From: Cloeon dipterum
Lineage: Eukaryota > Arthropoda > Insecta > Ephemeroptera > Baetidae
Assembly: GCF_949628265.1 (NCBI RefSeq)
Contig: NC_088788.1
Span: forward strand, 7,068,001 to 7,132,000
DNA length: 64,000 bases
Reading direction: 5' to 3'
Shown: positions 1-12,240 of the stretch, one piece after another
Layout: each line of letters opens with the position of its first letter
Position numbering within the stretch: the stretch's first letter is position 1
The notes under the pieces: model-generated
The model's input: only the letters and a program-made list of their open reading frames with translations
What the model was told of the DNA's origin: nothing
Databases searched by the model: none
Translations under genes and position numbers: made by a program

Positions 1-2510
1 CATACGTCCTGACAGCGAGTTTGCCTCTTATTTGGTGTTATGCACGCTCCAACTCAACAAAAACTCAGGTGAGTCTTTATCTTGAGTCGAAATTTCATTT
101 TTTTTCACAATTTTAGTGACAAATACGCAACAGGTTTCTCTGCTTATCTGCTCAGATGGTTGCACCTGCAAAGAGCATCTAAATCTAGTCTAACCGAACC
201 TAATTTTATATGGGAGAAACAATTATCATAGGTCCATTAGCACTTCAATATTTTATTGAAAATTAAATAAATTTTCATCAGAAAATGAAATGTTTACCTG
301 CAGAGGCTGCAAAACAATGTAATAAAGTGGCAGAGATTCAAACCATACAAGAACATGTTTTCTGTTAACATATTGTAAACTACCAAATCGTCAGGATGAA
401 TTGCCAAATAAAAAAGAAAAATGATGTTCAGTCGGTTGCACAGACCATTGAATCGACCGGATAAACAGTAGCAATTCTAGCTGTTTCACTTTTTTGTTAT
501 TAAAAACTGGATTTTATTGTTAACAAATAAATTCAATAATGCTGGCTTTAAATTGGCCAATCTAGGTCTCCTTATTGTTATAGCGTGCGAAAGTAGTTTT
601 GAACACGAAAAATGGAATTCATCAACGAGAGACAAATTTTGAGGTTGGGAGCGATGGATCGGCTTTGAAACGGATTTGAAATTCAAACTTAAAATGCGGC
701 GGACGGACAGTGTAGTGTGTTTAGAATTGTGTGCTTTTTCAGAATTGCATGGGCTTCATTTCAAAAAGGTTACCTTTTACATTGGCCTGAACCTTTTTTG
801 CAGACGCATAAATTGTAAAGATTGGGTTGTATAGGGTTAAATTTCTCGATTTGAACAAAAATACTGTCGCTCTTTTTACTTTGCACACACATTTTACAGT
901 AATTTTAAAATACTCAAAAACAGGGCGACTGCCTACCTCCGACTCTGACTCCCATCACTTCTCACCTAGTACTTTCAGGAAAAATGTGATTACAATTACA
1001 TTTTCAAACGTCTGTCCAATCAATCCCGCATCTCAATATATTTCGCACCTGAAAAACTAAAATTATAAAAAATCAGGCTGAGCCCTTTTGCTGGATGGCC
1101 TGGATGCGTTCGAGCTGGAGGGAAAATCCATTAATTTAAAACATCACGTTTAATAGATAATTTATCATATTTGAATGAATTTATTATTAAACGCATATAT
1201 GCGTGCGACACTAATCCTATACAATCAATTCTTACAAGTCTTTGCTTCTGTTCTTAAACTAATTCTTTTTACTACACATTTCAAAATATGATATTTTTCA
1301 CATTGTTCCCCACAAAATCTAGATTTAAAAATCTCCTGGGGTTCACAATGGTACATCTGAGTTGAACAGAACAAATAGTGATATCCATGGCATGCAAATG
1401 GAGTGTCTATCCTCAAAATTCGGCACCCTCCAGTTCCCATTCAACATTGTTTGAGTTTCATAAAATGCATCACAAATCAAGCGTCTATTTATAATCTTCT
1501 TTATGTTAACAAACTTCTTATAATTATCAGTTTCAGGGAGATCATATTTCATTTTTAGATCTGTAGCAAAAAAGTTTAAATCTTTGGGCCACTAGTTCAT
1601 AAACGTAACGCGATCTATTGTATTTAGAGATCACCAGCACTTCCTTCAGATATCGGGTTTTGACTCGCTCTAATGTTTCAAAATCAGTAATTGTAAGATA
1701 AGGCCAAATAACTTCTATGCCATAAGAGGCAGTAGGAGAAACTTTTAGGTCAAAGAGTTTAACTGCCGTTTCAATGGAAAGTTTATGCAAGTTTTTAATA
1801 CTATAAGTTGCCATAAGGGCTTCCCTCGCTCGTTTCTCCACATGCCTACCAAAGGATAATCATGATACTTGAAACATAATAACCCAAATAACAAAATTCT
1901 GGGACAAAATCCACATTCACACCTTCTAATTCAATTTTCTCATTCAATGCATAACGACCTCGTCCTTTATTTCTAAATTTCATTGCCTTACATTTATCTA
2001 AGTTCAACTGAAGACTTCTACTTTGTAAGTATTCCTTTACAGCCACACATGCATTGCACAAATCACTCAGTGTCTCACTAGTCAGCACAATATCATCCGC
2101 AAATAAAATAGCTTTAAGTCCAGGAATATGATTAATTACCTCATTAATATCATTGATTGCAAGATTAAAAAGAAAAGGAGATAAGCAACCATCCTGACGT
2201 ACTCCCATATTTATCATATTGTACGCAAATTTAATTTGAATTAACTAATCAACAGGAGAAACTCTTTACCGTGCAGATTTCCTCTTGAGTCTGGATGCTG
2301 CATAGTTAACAACACAATTGTCGGCGGTGTAAGTGTGTTAGTTTTTATTTAATTAAAAAATAAGACTTTTAAATTTCTCAGGTATTTGGTGCGATAGCGA
2401 CTTATCTGATTGAAATGCTGAACTCGTCGCAATACATTCTTGCTCGGCCCAACGACACCATCAGCACCAGGAGAGCGCAGTTCAACGCTAGATATGTTCA
2501 TCTCACTTAA
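1..2510 (+). pseudogene. Gustatory-receptor-like pseudogene, unit A (3' part)
   Basis: Pieces of the 3' end of an insect gustatory receptor. Exon 1-68 runs in from the left edge, encodes a hydrophobic stretch ending in LPLIWCYARSNSTKTQ and stops at a GTGAGT donor. Exon 1077-1147 should encode the DELLLDELDAF segment but is 71 bp where unit C has 69, so the frame is lost. A shortened remnant at 2277-2328 ends at GTGTAAGT. The last exon 2382-2510 follows TTTCTCAG and starts VFGAIATYLI. The family's terminal TY-hydrophobic motif is present, but a 1-bp insertion removes the stop seen in unit C and extends the frame by about 25 residues. A retroelement sits between the second and third pieces. Family level fairly sure; non-functional. 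Confidence 0.7.
1160..2220 (-). mobile_element. 5'-truncated non-LTR retrotransposon with target-site duplication
   Basis: Minus-strand frames at 2217-1846 and 1841-1542 encode reverse transcriptase palm and thumb: GVRQDGCLSPFLFN, then the catalytic FADD at about 2090, then the LNLDKCKAMKF region. Further frames down to about 1225 hold a Cys/His-rich segment (YHYLFC, YHC, CGEQCEKYH) split by a frameshift near 1400. The insert (1172-2208) is bounded by the 12-bp direct repeat ATTTATCATATT at 1160-1171 and 2209-2220. The corresponding uninterrupted site is visible in paralogous units near 14440 and 9255. It starts within the palm domain, so it is 5'-truncated, and it is broken by frameshifts. 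It cannot encode an active enzyme. The clade is not determined. Confidence 0.85.
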
Positions 2511-2691
2511 TGGAATAAAATATTTAACAATATTTATTTAAATTAACTTGATGCTTTCTAAAATGAAATTTGACTCGGACTCTTTGTAAAGAGTTAAATG
2601 GATCTGACGCACTGGCTTGATAACTGTTTTACTTGAATATTTTCCTGTAAAAATTTACATATCATCCGTGAGAACACAATAAAAAAGAAAC

Positions 2692-3137
2692 TAAATTATT
2701 AAATTATTGTTTATTCTTGCTCTAGTCATTACAATAAAATGCAATAAGATACAATAAATTATCAGGTCATACACAGCAAGAAAGGGCAAACAGTATACTA
2801 GCGAAAAATTGCTAAAACGATCAATCACTGGGGATATCACGCCGCACTGAGCCGCAAAATATATTTTCTATCACTGGTCACGTTCACTGTGCACTTGCCA
2901 AAGGTGCTTATTGTAGAGGGAGGGAAATTCAGCTACGGCGTGCAGCAGTCCTTGAGATCATGCGGCAGGTCGTTCCACGGTTCCTCGCAGGTGCCGCCTC
3001 ACGGTGATGCGCGCACGGTTGTTGAAGTCGATGGCACCTCCCTCGCACCTTTTGAAGAAATTTAAGTCTGTGTAGGCTAAGTGCATTTTGATGGGCATGA
3101 TGTTCGCCTCTTGCCCATATCTGAAAAATATTCTGGT
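2692..3137 (-). mobile_element. Insert in unit A with a broken coding segment
   Basis: This roughly 445-bp stretch is absent from the same place in unit C (near 14975). On the minus strand, 3120-2933 follows a TTTTTCAG acceptor and reads through codon-biased sequence (YGQEANIMPIKMHLAYTD, then AIDFNNRARITVRRHL). It then needs a 1-base shift to continue as EEPWNDLPHDLKDCCTP and stop. The minus-strand 3' side has AATAAA-type signals near 2703. The W-N-x-L-P motif resembles the C-terminal end of some non-LTR retrotransposon proteins and the fragment at 17436, but I do not recognise the protein securely. A processed fragment of a cellular gene is the alternative. Confidence 0.45.
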
Positions 3138-3429
3138 TTAACTTAACTATACCCTGCGACCCAACTTTTTTATAATGACTTGCTTGTTGCTCTAGCTTGT
3201 AGTTATCAGTAATATTCCCGTGTAAATGTAATCCACGCCTGCAAGGATGGGTGTGCCAAGTGAACCGAAACCTAATTGACTGCATTGTGAGATCCTCACA
3301 GGTAATATGTTGAGACCATGCAGTCCAAACACAACCTGAAAGTCATTATTCAATGCCTGATGTTTTTTTTTGTGGGTGTTTCCACGAGATATTTGATATG
3401 GTCTGTGGTTTTTTTATATTTTTTTTAAG

Positions 3430-3660
3430 CACCATCCTGGTTTGGGTCTTGGGTGTGTGGTGGTTCCCGCCACTTACTGCCGCATTTTAGTTCATTTACT
3501 CCCAAATCGGTATAGAGGGCAGTGTAATTGTGCGATAAGTGCGTTACCTGCACTGACCCTTCCACCTTCCACCTTGCACGCACGACGATGGTCATGTCAA
3601 GAACTCACTCCAAATATGAAATTCCGTGCGAAAAAAGACATTGAAGCGGCAACATAATAA
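3430..3660. repeat. Conserved array block with LTLPPST reading
   Basis: A block of about 200 bp repeated at about 15165-15360 and 22055-22270. It starts after a pyrimidine tract and AG with a hydrophobic reading (in the second copy STILVLVLSVWWLPLLLVL then stop). It continues into a stretch read on plus as LTLPPSTSHARRRS. In all three copies it is followed, near 3880, 15590 and 22485, by a short palindrome-like CACGGGTGG / AGAGGTGTCGAA motif. It could be a receptor exon remnant plus untranslated sequence. I cannot assign a function. Confidence 0.4.
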
Positions 3661-4572
3661 TTAATAGACCCGTTTGTATAATAAATATTTGTTTTAAGCG
3701 ATTAATTTTACAATGTTCAATATTGATTGTGATTGTGATTTATTTACAGTTTTTGCTCTCTTGCTCTTACTCTTATCTGTGAAAGATACATATCTATTGA
3801 AGGCTTTAAACCAATGTCACAATTAAAAGACGATTAATAAGATAAAGACACTATTCCATTCTATGTGCTCTTCGATACACCCCCACGGGTATAATAGAGG
3901 TGTCGAAATACCATATTATACATATCATAGTTTGCTAAAAATTGTATCCCCTTTTCTGGAAAATCAGGCTAAAATCGAGAGGAACGGGCATCCCGGCGTT
4001 AAAAAATTAGAACTTCTCAAGTTTTAATTGTTCTAAGACATTGCACTTTGAGCCAAAAGATGACCGTTTAGGCAGCCTACAACTTTAAAAATCAAACGAC
4101 ATTCAACGGATTTTTTATATTTGATTGCCTAAGAAACGACATGTTTCTACACATTTTTCTGAATATATAATCATGAGATACCCTTTAGTCTGTGGAAATT
4201 TTCAGGCTAGTGCACCTTTTCGTTTTCGAGGAAAAATGGCCTAAGGTAGAAGAACTAGTTTTAAGTTTAGGTGGATAGAGAAAAATCGAATTTACACGAT
4301 TTTTTTTGAAGAACATGCTTGGAATCCCTGCTGAGAGGTGTAAGACAAAACCTTTAGAACAAGGTATGAAATCGATCCCTGTCGTCAGGTTCACCCTTGA
4401 GCGATCGATATTGTTCATTTCGCAAATCTAGAGCCAACCAAACAAAAAATTTAAAAAACAATTGCAGTTTATAAACAAACAATTTCTCGCGGAAGTCGCA
4501 TGCATTATTTTCAGTTCTGCTCTTTTTCATGGATATATGATAAAAATCACTTCTTTTATGATTGCAACACGA

Positions 4573-4578
4573 TTTATT
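4573..4578 (-). terminator. Poly(A) signal, copy A
   Basis: AATAAA on the minus strand about 95 bases after the stop codon. It is conserved at the same distance in B (10056-10061), C (16249-16254), D (23635-23640), E (27748-27753) and F (30540-30545). Confidence 0.55.
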
Positions 4579-4672
4579 TTCACATTGACAAAGCACACTT
4601 GAAATCAAAATTTCGAATTATTGATACTGTTGATTGAACAGCAACGAAGAATGGAAAAAATCGACAAAAAAA

Positions 4673-7600
4673 TCATACGATGTCCACAGTTGGGATCAGA
4701 TCAATTATTTCTTGGCGATGATAGCTTATTTTGCGATAGAAAAAATACGGTGAAACTGAACTCAAATCCTTTAACACGCACTGATGAGTGCGAAAAAGGC
4801 CATTGACTTGGCCCCCAATTGCCACTACTGAAATTGTAACGTAAGTCGGGTTCTGCAGGTCATCTGCAAACGTATCCTGCAGATCAGCGAAATCAATCAA
4901 TGAATTGAGAATAAATTCATGAACAAACCAGGCAAAAGTTCGTTGTGGCAGTTGACGTCATGCAGATAATTGAGGCGGCACTGACGCCAAGAATTGCCGA
5001 TGCTTTCGTGTTGCACGTAGTGTTATCAAGCAGACTGACGCTCACCTTTTTCAGGGTGTTCTGCAAGCAAGAAAATATTTAGCAAAGAAACTAGGGCTCT
5101 GAAAATGCAATTATTTACAGAGGTTGTGGGAAAAAATAACATTTGAGCTTCAACTGTGTTGGCCAGCGAATCAAAACTGGATTCGCTCATGTTGAAAGGA
5201 GTTCCTGTGAACGTTTTGCAAAGCTTCATGTAAAAGAAACGTTGATCAGCATCAGCTGCAACTTTTCCCACGGGGTAAACAACGCCCAACTGGTCGGTCA
5301 ATTTGAACATGTTCTTGCTGAAATCAATCATGAGTTGATTTTAAATAGATTTATTATTAATTAAAAACATCATTTTTCTCGTGATGAGAATTACATTTAT
5401 TTATGAAACATCCCAATCACACAATATACATACTTTATTTGGGTACCGAATGTGATGAGCGATGCAAGGACATATTTTGCACTGACAAACAGAGCTGGTA
5501 CTGTCAATGGAATTGTGTTTACTTTGTACTCTATCCTGGCCTGAAACCGAGAATGATCATAATAAGAACGGAAAATCGACTATTTTTTCATGGGAACGAT
5601 CAAAGTAGTATTTTTGAGTCATTTAAATTACATTTAAAGTGCTTAACACAACTGAACAATACGTTGGCTCGCATTGTTAAGGCATTCTCAGCAGTGTCAA
5701 AGCAATGGGAGATATTTGACACCTTTCCAGCGGCTTTAGGGACAAATTTCAGACGTTTCAATTAAAGATCTCGGTGCGGAGAGGCCAAAAGATGGTCAAA
5801 TTTGGCCCAAGCTCTTCTGCGGCCAATTGAACCCGTGTTAACCACTCAGTTTGTTTTGAAATTTGTTTTTATCGCATGTTCATTTGTTTGTTTAGCCTAC
5901 CGTTGTTGTAGTAATCGGGTTCCCAGTTAAATTATTGGTTCATGTGCTTAAGTCCGTTCCGTTGCTATTTTTATACACACATAATTAGTCTCAAGTTTTT
6001 ATTTCTTAGGGGAAAATCCAACAAAGAAATTTAAATTAAATTTCACAATTTACAAAAAATTGCAATGCTGAATATATATAAAATAAGGAATTTTTGGTAA
6101 AAAAAAAAACTATTCTACTTCAATTTACCAGTTGCGAAAGCCCCTAGTGTCTGAATCCACTAATAGATGACGCCTGCGGATATATAGTTTCTGTTTTAAG
6201 GCACTTCCGCTTCAATTTAAGATCAAATCATCTTAAGCTCGGAGAATGCACAGTAGCAGGATTGAGTGTGAAATCGCAGCGGTATATTGTGCATTAAAAT
6301 CAAATGAAACCACTCGCTTCGAACAATTTTAGGCTTTCGCAAATGGTAGTGGATTTCTTTTTGATATCACTTGGCTTCTACTAAATTCACTATTTTCAGC
6401 TGGTTGTTCGCTAATATGTACTACAGATGCCTAATTTCTCCTCCTGTGATTTTCTTGACTTATAGGTATTTGTATATCATTTTGAATTTTGGAGAGTTAA
6501 AAACGATTTGAATTGATTTTGGTGAACTTTTGATTTGAAACAAAATGATATTTTACGAAAAGGTTCAGGAACAGTCTGTTTTTTTTTAAAGTGCAGTTCA
6601 GACTTGAGACCCAGTCTAAAATTCAAGAGTCTAGTAAATTCTTTGTCGATATTAATATTTACAATGTGAGGATATTCCGACGGATCAGCGTCGGTGATGA
6701 CCACTTGACTCTCGGCAGCTGAAAAAAACGTCCAATTTGTAAAGCAAACATTTTTTCCGCCGACAAAAGAATTATTTCCATTATTCTTTTAAACATCCCT
6801 TGATCTTGACGGGGTGTTGTCGAAGAGTTTTTTTTTAAATCGCTTGCTATTTCAATCTTGCGTTTAATCTATTTTTTTAATTCAGGTCATTATGTATATA
6901 AAATATTCAATAGCTGCGAGGAAAATATTTGGTGAAATTTTTTGCGTGTTAGGGTGATGTCGTGATTTTTCTGATTGCTTTAATTTTTTTTCTGCTGTAT
7001 CAAAAATTGTAGGTAGAGAAGCGAATATAATTACAACTTATCACAGCGTGCATTGGATAAGGAGCGAGCTTAAAGTGGGTTGATAAAGGAAAACAATGGA
7101 AAGTAATTTAAATGGTTGACTGCAATAATTAGTACATGATCAAATTGTTAGTTTTAATAGTTCAATAAAAAATATGCAAAAATCATATTTGGTATGAAGT
7201 CTGAGTAACAATTAAAGTGGAATGATACTGAGCAACAATTGAAAAATTATTTTAATTGTTGGATGCCATAAACAATTGATAGATAAACAATTTGCAACAG
7301 TAAAAAAGGACCTACCTCCAGTAAAAATTCAAATTTTGCCAATTTTCTCCAAAATTTACAGTGCTTGAACATATTTTCTGGGCATATTCCGATTCCTCTC
7401 GTCGAGATCTTTCCAACGGTGTATGCCACTTATTGGGGAAACTCTTGGTTTTGAAATTAAATCGGATTTCAAGTAAGGAGACAGCCATTACCATTTGAAA
7501 AGCACGCTAACTTTCCTGCCAATTTTCTCAAAAAAATAGAGTAATTCTTAGGTCAATTTAGGCTTTAACTGAATCCTAGGGGGTGAGTTTATGTATTGGC

Positions 7601-8229
7601 AACAAGCATTTTTCAGGCTTTTGCAGTATTATTCCTCTTTAAATCAAAGATTTAAAAAAAAGTAAGTTTCACAGAAAATTCGGGGAAAACCTTAAATCTC
7701 TTTTACTTTAAAAATATCTAATATAATAATTAGGAAAAAGCTAAAAACTTGCCAGGTAGCCATGAAATTTTTTGATAAAATTTTGCATGATTGGTACAAT
7801 GGCGGATTTGTTTCTTAATAGAAACCAAGATTTTTTCGCCAAAAGGGAAATTTAGCTCATAATTCGCAAACCATTGGATAGATCGCGTCGAGAGGAATTG
7901 AAATCAATTGAAAAAATCATTAACAAACCGTTTAATTTTTCAAGATAATTTGCTAAATCTCAAATTTAACTGTTCCTTGGTCCTGATTTCATTTTTGCAT
8001 ATTGTTTATAGATTCACTAAATTTCACAAACAATAACCCAATGGACCTATACTTGATAGTGTCAACTATGCAACTGCATAAACGCGCCGGGAAAAAATAA
8101 GACGACGCTGTCATGTATGCCAGTGTAGGTTTAAAAAAAAGCACGATATAATAAAAACACATTCGTGAAATACTAACCAGAGAGAAGTGTGCAGCACACG
8201 AACAGACCAGACAGAGCCTTGACGTACAT
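4673..8229 (-). CDS. Secreted S1-family pseudoprotease, copy A (6 exons, 249 aa)
   Basis: Exons: 8178-8229, 6663-6718, 5434-5540, 5119-5317, 4929-5060, 4673-4876; 750 bp, all junctions GT-AG and in phase. Exon 1 is a signal peptide (MYVKALSGLFVCCTLLS). Exon 2 reads VVITDADPSEYPHI, aligning with the IVGG...PHM start of a chymotrypsin-like domain but with no preceding Arg or Lys for activation. Exon 3 has FVSAKYVLASL where S1 enzymes have the VLTAAHC histidine loop. Exon 5 has LKKVSVSLLDNTTC and NFC. Exon 6 jumps to DTFADD where GDSGGP should be, then VVAIGGQVNG and a C-terminal helix YRKISYHRQEIIDLI. Cysteines equivalent to the 168-182 and 191-220 pairs remain; the 42-58 pair is gone. Inference: secreted, non-catalytic. 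Homology is by eye and needs a profile search. Confidence 0.8.
7212..7642. mobile_element. TTAA-bounded MITE (family 1), copy 1
   Basis: About 430 bp, starting TTAAAGTGGAATGATACTG and ending with the reverse complement of TTAAAGAGGAATRATACTG, so it has 19-bp terminal inverted repeats within TTAA ends. It lies in intron 1 of pseudoprotease copy A. Other copies are at 19246, 24911, 34275, 52198 and 59789. No coding capacity. TTAA ends suggest piggyBac-type mobilisation (inference). Confidence 0.8.
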
Positions 8230-8274
8230 CGTTGCAGTTCTCGTCACTTTCTTACAAATTTTTTATCTGAACGA

Positions 8275-8289
8275 CGCCTTTTATTCCCC
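8275..8289 (-). promoter_or_regulatory. TATA-like box, copy A
   Basis: GGGGAATAAAAGGCG lies about 46 bases before the start codon at 8229. The same motif precedes copies B, C, D and F at almost the same distance, which would give a very short 5' untranslated region. Conservation supports a core promoter; there is no direct evidence of transcription. Confidence 0.5.
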
Positions 8290-8861
8290 TGTGAAAAGGT
8301 CAACTCCTCGATCTCAAATCTTTTCCACGTTTCACACTTTTAATCAAAATAATTGCTTCCACAACTTGATTTTACGCTTTTCTTGGCAATTAGTTTGATA
8401 AAAGCGCAAAATATTCTACTTACGTCCGCTCATTATTTATTTTAACGAGGCTCCCCGCTCAAAATCGAGAATGGTTTACGTGACTCGAGCTTGTCGGACA
8501 TGAGGTGAAAGTTCTGGAATCTTTCTCAATTAATAGCAAGCCGAAATACTAATTGACGTGTGAAAATTCATACTCTGTCGCAGGTGCAAATGGTCCATAG
8601 ATACATTTACAATTAACAGTAACCATCAAGATTAAAACATTTACGAGAGGAAATAATAGCCATGAAAGGAATATCTAGTTAACAATTTGTACTAGTCCAA
8701 TTAAATTTACACATAGCAGAAGGGCTTAAATAAAATTGAGGTCCATGGATTGTCCTTTAATAGTCATATACATTATTTAAAAACTTTGTATATGGAGTTG
8801 TACTCTCTGAATCATATGGTGGCGATATCTATACCGACCTTCTTTTCGCTTCCTTTGTCAG

Positions 8862-9446
8862 GTGATAACATACGTCCTGAAAGCGAGTTTGGTGTCATTC
8901 ACGCTCCACTCTACAAAAATTCAGGTATGTCTCTTTCCCGAGAAATTGCAATATTTTCATATTTGTAAAGAGCACAGGGCTGGGTATCTCCCGGGGAGAT
9001 TCCCAAACTTGACAGTTTTGTGCGGTTTTTTGCACCTCATGGTTATATCATTGAATAAATGCACTATATGGAGAAGGAATGGTTTTTTGGTTTTTGTTGA
9101 CTCTTTGAGTTTTAAAACATTTTCACTAGCTGAAAAAAACGGACCCGCAAAAAAACCCATGCCCAGCCTTGAAAGAGAATCTAACTTATCGCTCCCAATT
9201 GCTAATTTGTACATTTACGCACATGAAAAACTAGAATATTTTCAGGTTTGCTAGATAATTTGTCAGATTGTACATAGATTTAATTTTAAATAACTAATTC
9301 ACAGGAGAAACTCTTCCCCGCGCAAAATTTCCCAATTGTTTGGTGCGATAGCGACTTATCTGACTGTAATACACATTCTCACTTGGGCAAACGACACCAT
9401 CAGCACCAGGAAACTCGAGATAAATATGTGTATCTACATTAATTAA
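8862..9446 (+). pseudogene. Gustatory-receptor-like pseudogene, unit B
   Basis: The transmembrane exon 8862-8924 follows CTTTGTCAG and ends at GTATGT, but has lost 12 bp relative to unit C. The second exon is missing or unrecognisable. The terminal exon sequence at 9336-9446 reads LFGAIATYLTVI and runs past the family stop to a TAA at 9444. The preceding acceptor and the 59-60-bp exon before it are deleted. A hAT-type MITE (8975-9171) interrupts the intron. Clearly a relic. Confidence 0.65.
8975..9171. mobile_element. hAT-type MITE with 8-bp target duplication
   Basis: About 197 bp with terminal inverted repeats CAGGGCTGGGTAT / CAAGGCTGGGCAT. It is flanked by AAAGAGCA (8967-8974) and AAAGAGAA (9172-9179), an 8-bp duplication with one mismatch. 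The unoccupied site CAAAGAGCATCTAAAT is present in units A (about 169) and C (about 13576). TIR start and 8-bp duplication are typical of hAT elements. Confidence 0.8.
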
Positions 9447-10157
9447 ATATAAATATTAAACAATATTTGTGTCAACTTTTAATTTGATTTCACGCTTTCT
9501 AAAATAAAATTTTTTAAGAGTAAATTGCATAAATGACGCAAATTGAAAATTTTTATTGTTTGTTAAAAAATAAAATTTGGCTTGTTAACTATTTTGCGTG
9601 AATATTCTACATAAAATTTTTCCGTGTCATCCGTGAGAGCACAATCAATGAGAAAATCTACATTATGCCCTGCGACAAAAATCGTACCTAACTTTTTTAT
9701 GTAACTCGATCGCTTTTTTTCTCTAGCACATATGTAGTTCTCATTATAAGTATTTCCAATGTAAATTCAGAACGTGCTTGGAGTCACTGCTGAGGTAAGA
9801 TAAAACCTTCATAACAAGAAATACTCGGACAGATATAAAAATAAACGAAATCGAACCCTGCTGGCGTCAGGCTCTCCCTCGAGTGATCGACATAGATTGT
9901 TCAATTCGCAAATCAATCCAGAAATTAAAAGAAATGTATAGGCAATTTCTCTTCTTTGTTTTTGGAAATCACATGCATTATGTTTGAGTTCTGTTCTTTG
10001 TTATTTGAACGGATATATGAATAAAAAAGCACTATTTTTCATGATTGCAATCCAATTTATTTTCTCATTGATAAAGCACACTGCACACTTGAAAAAATAA
10101 ATTCGTACTGATACTGTTGAATAAACAGCAACGAAGAATGGGACAAATCGAAACAAA

Positions 10158-12182
10158 TCAAACGATGTCCACACTTGGGATCAGATGAAATATGTCTTGG
10201 CGATAGTAGCTCAATTTGGAATGGAAGAAATATGGTGCATCTGCAGTCAAATCGTCTCCATTGCAATTGTCCCTGTACAAAAGGCCGTTGACTTGGCCCC
10301 CAATTGCTACCACCGAATATCTAATGTAAGTCGAGGCTGCATCTTTATACGTATCCTGCAGATCGGCGCAATCAATCAACGAATTGAGAATAAAATAAAA
10401 AAAAAAACAAACAAACCCGGCAAAAGTTCGTGGTGACATTTGACGACATGCAGATGTAGCTGGCGGCATTGAGGCCAACTGCTGATGCTTTCGCTTGGCA
10501 CGTGGTGTTATCAAGCAGACTGACGCTCACCTTTTTCAGGGTGTTCTGCACGCAAAGAAATATTCAGCAAAGAAACGAGGGCTACCAAAATGACATTATT
10601 TACAGATGATGTGTTGAAAAATAACATTTGAGCGGCAACAGTTGTCGTTAACGAGTCGAAACTGGATTCGCTCATGTTCAAAGGAGTGCCTCGGTACTTG
10701 TTGCAAAACTTCATGTAAGAGAAAAGATTATCAGCATCGGCTTGAAAATCTACCGGGGTTAGAACGGCGCCCAACTGGTCGGTGACTTGGAATGAATCCT
10801 TGCTGCAATCAATCATGAGTTGATTTTAAAATCATTTAAAGGGAATAAATATCTCGGGATGAGGAATTAATATTTAGGAAACATATTATCTCAATCACAA
10901 AATACATACGTTGGCTTTCCGTATGAGGGCACCGATGTAAGGACATATTTTGCGCTGACAAACACACCTGGTGCTGTTTTTTTAAATGAATAATCTTGAT
11001 ACATTATCTTGACCTGAAACCGAGAAACATCATAAAGTAAAAACTAGAGCTGTGGAAATCGGTTATTTTTTAATATTAATTTTGAGCCACTCAAATCACT
11101 CTTTAAATCCTCTAAGATGGACTAAATGTGCAAAAATTCTAACAAAAATTTCAGAATCATTTCTCGCGTGAGTTTATTTTCTCAATCACATTTTAATTTT
11201 TATTCTGAAATTGTTTTTAATCAGGCGGTTCCAGTCAAATTATTTGTTCACATGTTTCGCTACTAATTTTAATTGGTTAGAGTTTATTTCTTAGGGAAAA
11301 ACCGGTAAAGAAAAGATGATGCATACTTTGAAATAAATAATGCACACACAAGTTCGCAACACGGGAAACACATGCCTTGTGTGTTTCCATGGCACACAAG
11401 AAGTAAACGATATCTATTGGTGGCTCTCGCAAAATGCCAAATTTCTTTATTATGCCCTTTTGATTTTAGTGTAATTTTGATTTCAAAGGAAATGAAATTT
11501 TTAGAACGGTACAAATGCAAAAAAAAATACTTGAAACCCCAGCGACATCTAAATTTCACATGTCTTAAAAACCTAAAAAAATATAATTACAATGTGAGGG
11601 AACTCCGTAGGAGCAGCGTCGGTGATGACCACTTGACTCTCGGCAGCTGTAAAGAACGTCCAATTTGTAGAACAAACAATTTTCCAAATTTTTAATGATA
11701 ATTTTGCGCAGTGAAAGTGCGCAGTGAAATATTTTTAATTTGCATTGATTTCTTGCTCACTTGATTAAATGGTGAACACATAGACACCAAGGCATTTTTT
11801 TCATGATTTTACTGGTTGCTGTTACAAAAATTGTGGGTAGAAAAGTAAAATTTTCACAGCGTGCTTTGGATAAGGTGCGAGCAAAGTTTGATATAAGAAA
11901 AAATTGAAATAATTAATTCGAATAACTGTTGACTGCAATTAGCACATACATGATCATCTTGCTAGTTTTAATAATATTTTAAGTATTTATGATAAATACA
12001 CTCACATGAAAAAATGGCCAAATGACTAGTAGAGAGACTAAATAAACGAGTGGAATAAGATGAAGTGGTCATGTATGCTTGTTTGAGGTAGTGTAAAAAA
12101 CAAATCAACTCGATATAATGAAACACTAACCAGAGAGAAGTGTGCAGCACACGAGCAGACCGGACAGAGCCTTGATGTACAT
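10158..12182 (-). CDS. Secreted S1-family pseudoprotease, copy B (6 exons, 245 aa)
   Basis: Exons: 12131-12182, 11591-11646, 10910-11013, 10604-10802, 10417-10545, 10158-10355; 738 bp, in phase throughout. A second in-frame ATG lies immediately upstream (12185), giving one extra Met. Signal peptide MYIKALSGLLVCCTLLS, then AAESQVVITDAAPTEFPHI, the closest of the copies to an S1 N-terminus. The histidine loop is replaced by YVLTSVPSYGKP, the Asp102 region by ADADNLFSYMKF, and the GDSGGP loop by NFCRDTYKDA. The C-terminal VVAIGGQVNGLLYRDNC and KLSYYRQDIFHLI match the S1 end. Intron 5 (61 bp) contains a T11 run. A TATA-like GAATAAAAGGCG is at 12229-12240. Intact, presumably secreted and inactive as a protease. 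Confidence 0.8.
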
Positions 12183-12228
12183 CATTTCGCTTCTCGTGAC
12201 TTTCTTTACAAATTTTTTATCTGAACAT

Positions 12229-12240
12229 CGCCTTTTATTC
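12229..12240 (-). promoter_or_regulatory. TATA-like box, copy B
   Basis: GAATAAAAGGCG about 47 bases upstream of the start codon, matching the motif before the other copies. Confidence 0.45.

Noticed and set aside
5403..5765. 120-codon plus frame with several Cys (and its paralogue at 17077)
   Set aside because: Antisense shadow of pseudoprotease exon 3 and its flanking introns; not conserved in copies B, D and F.
10158..10514. Continuous 118-codon reading across pseudoprotease exons 5-6
   Set aside because: This frame reads through a 61-bp intron. Splicing at GTTTGT and CTGCAG gives NFCR joined to DTYKDA, consistent in all copies and with S1 family order.
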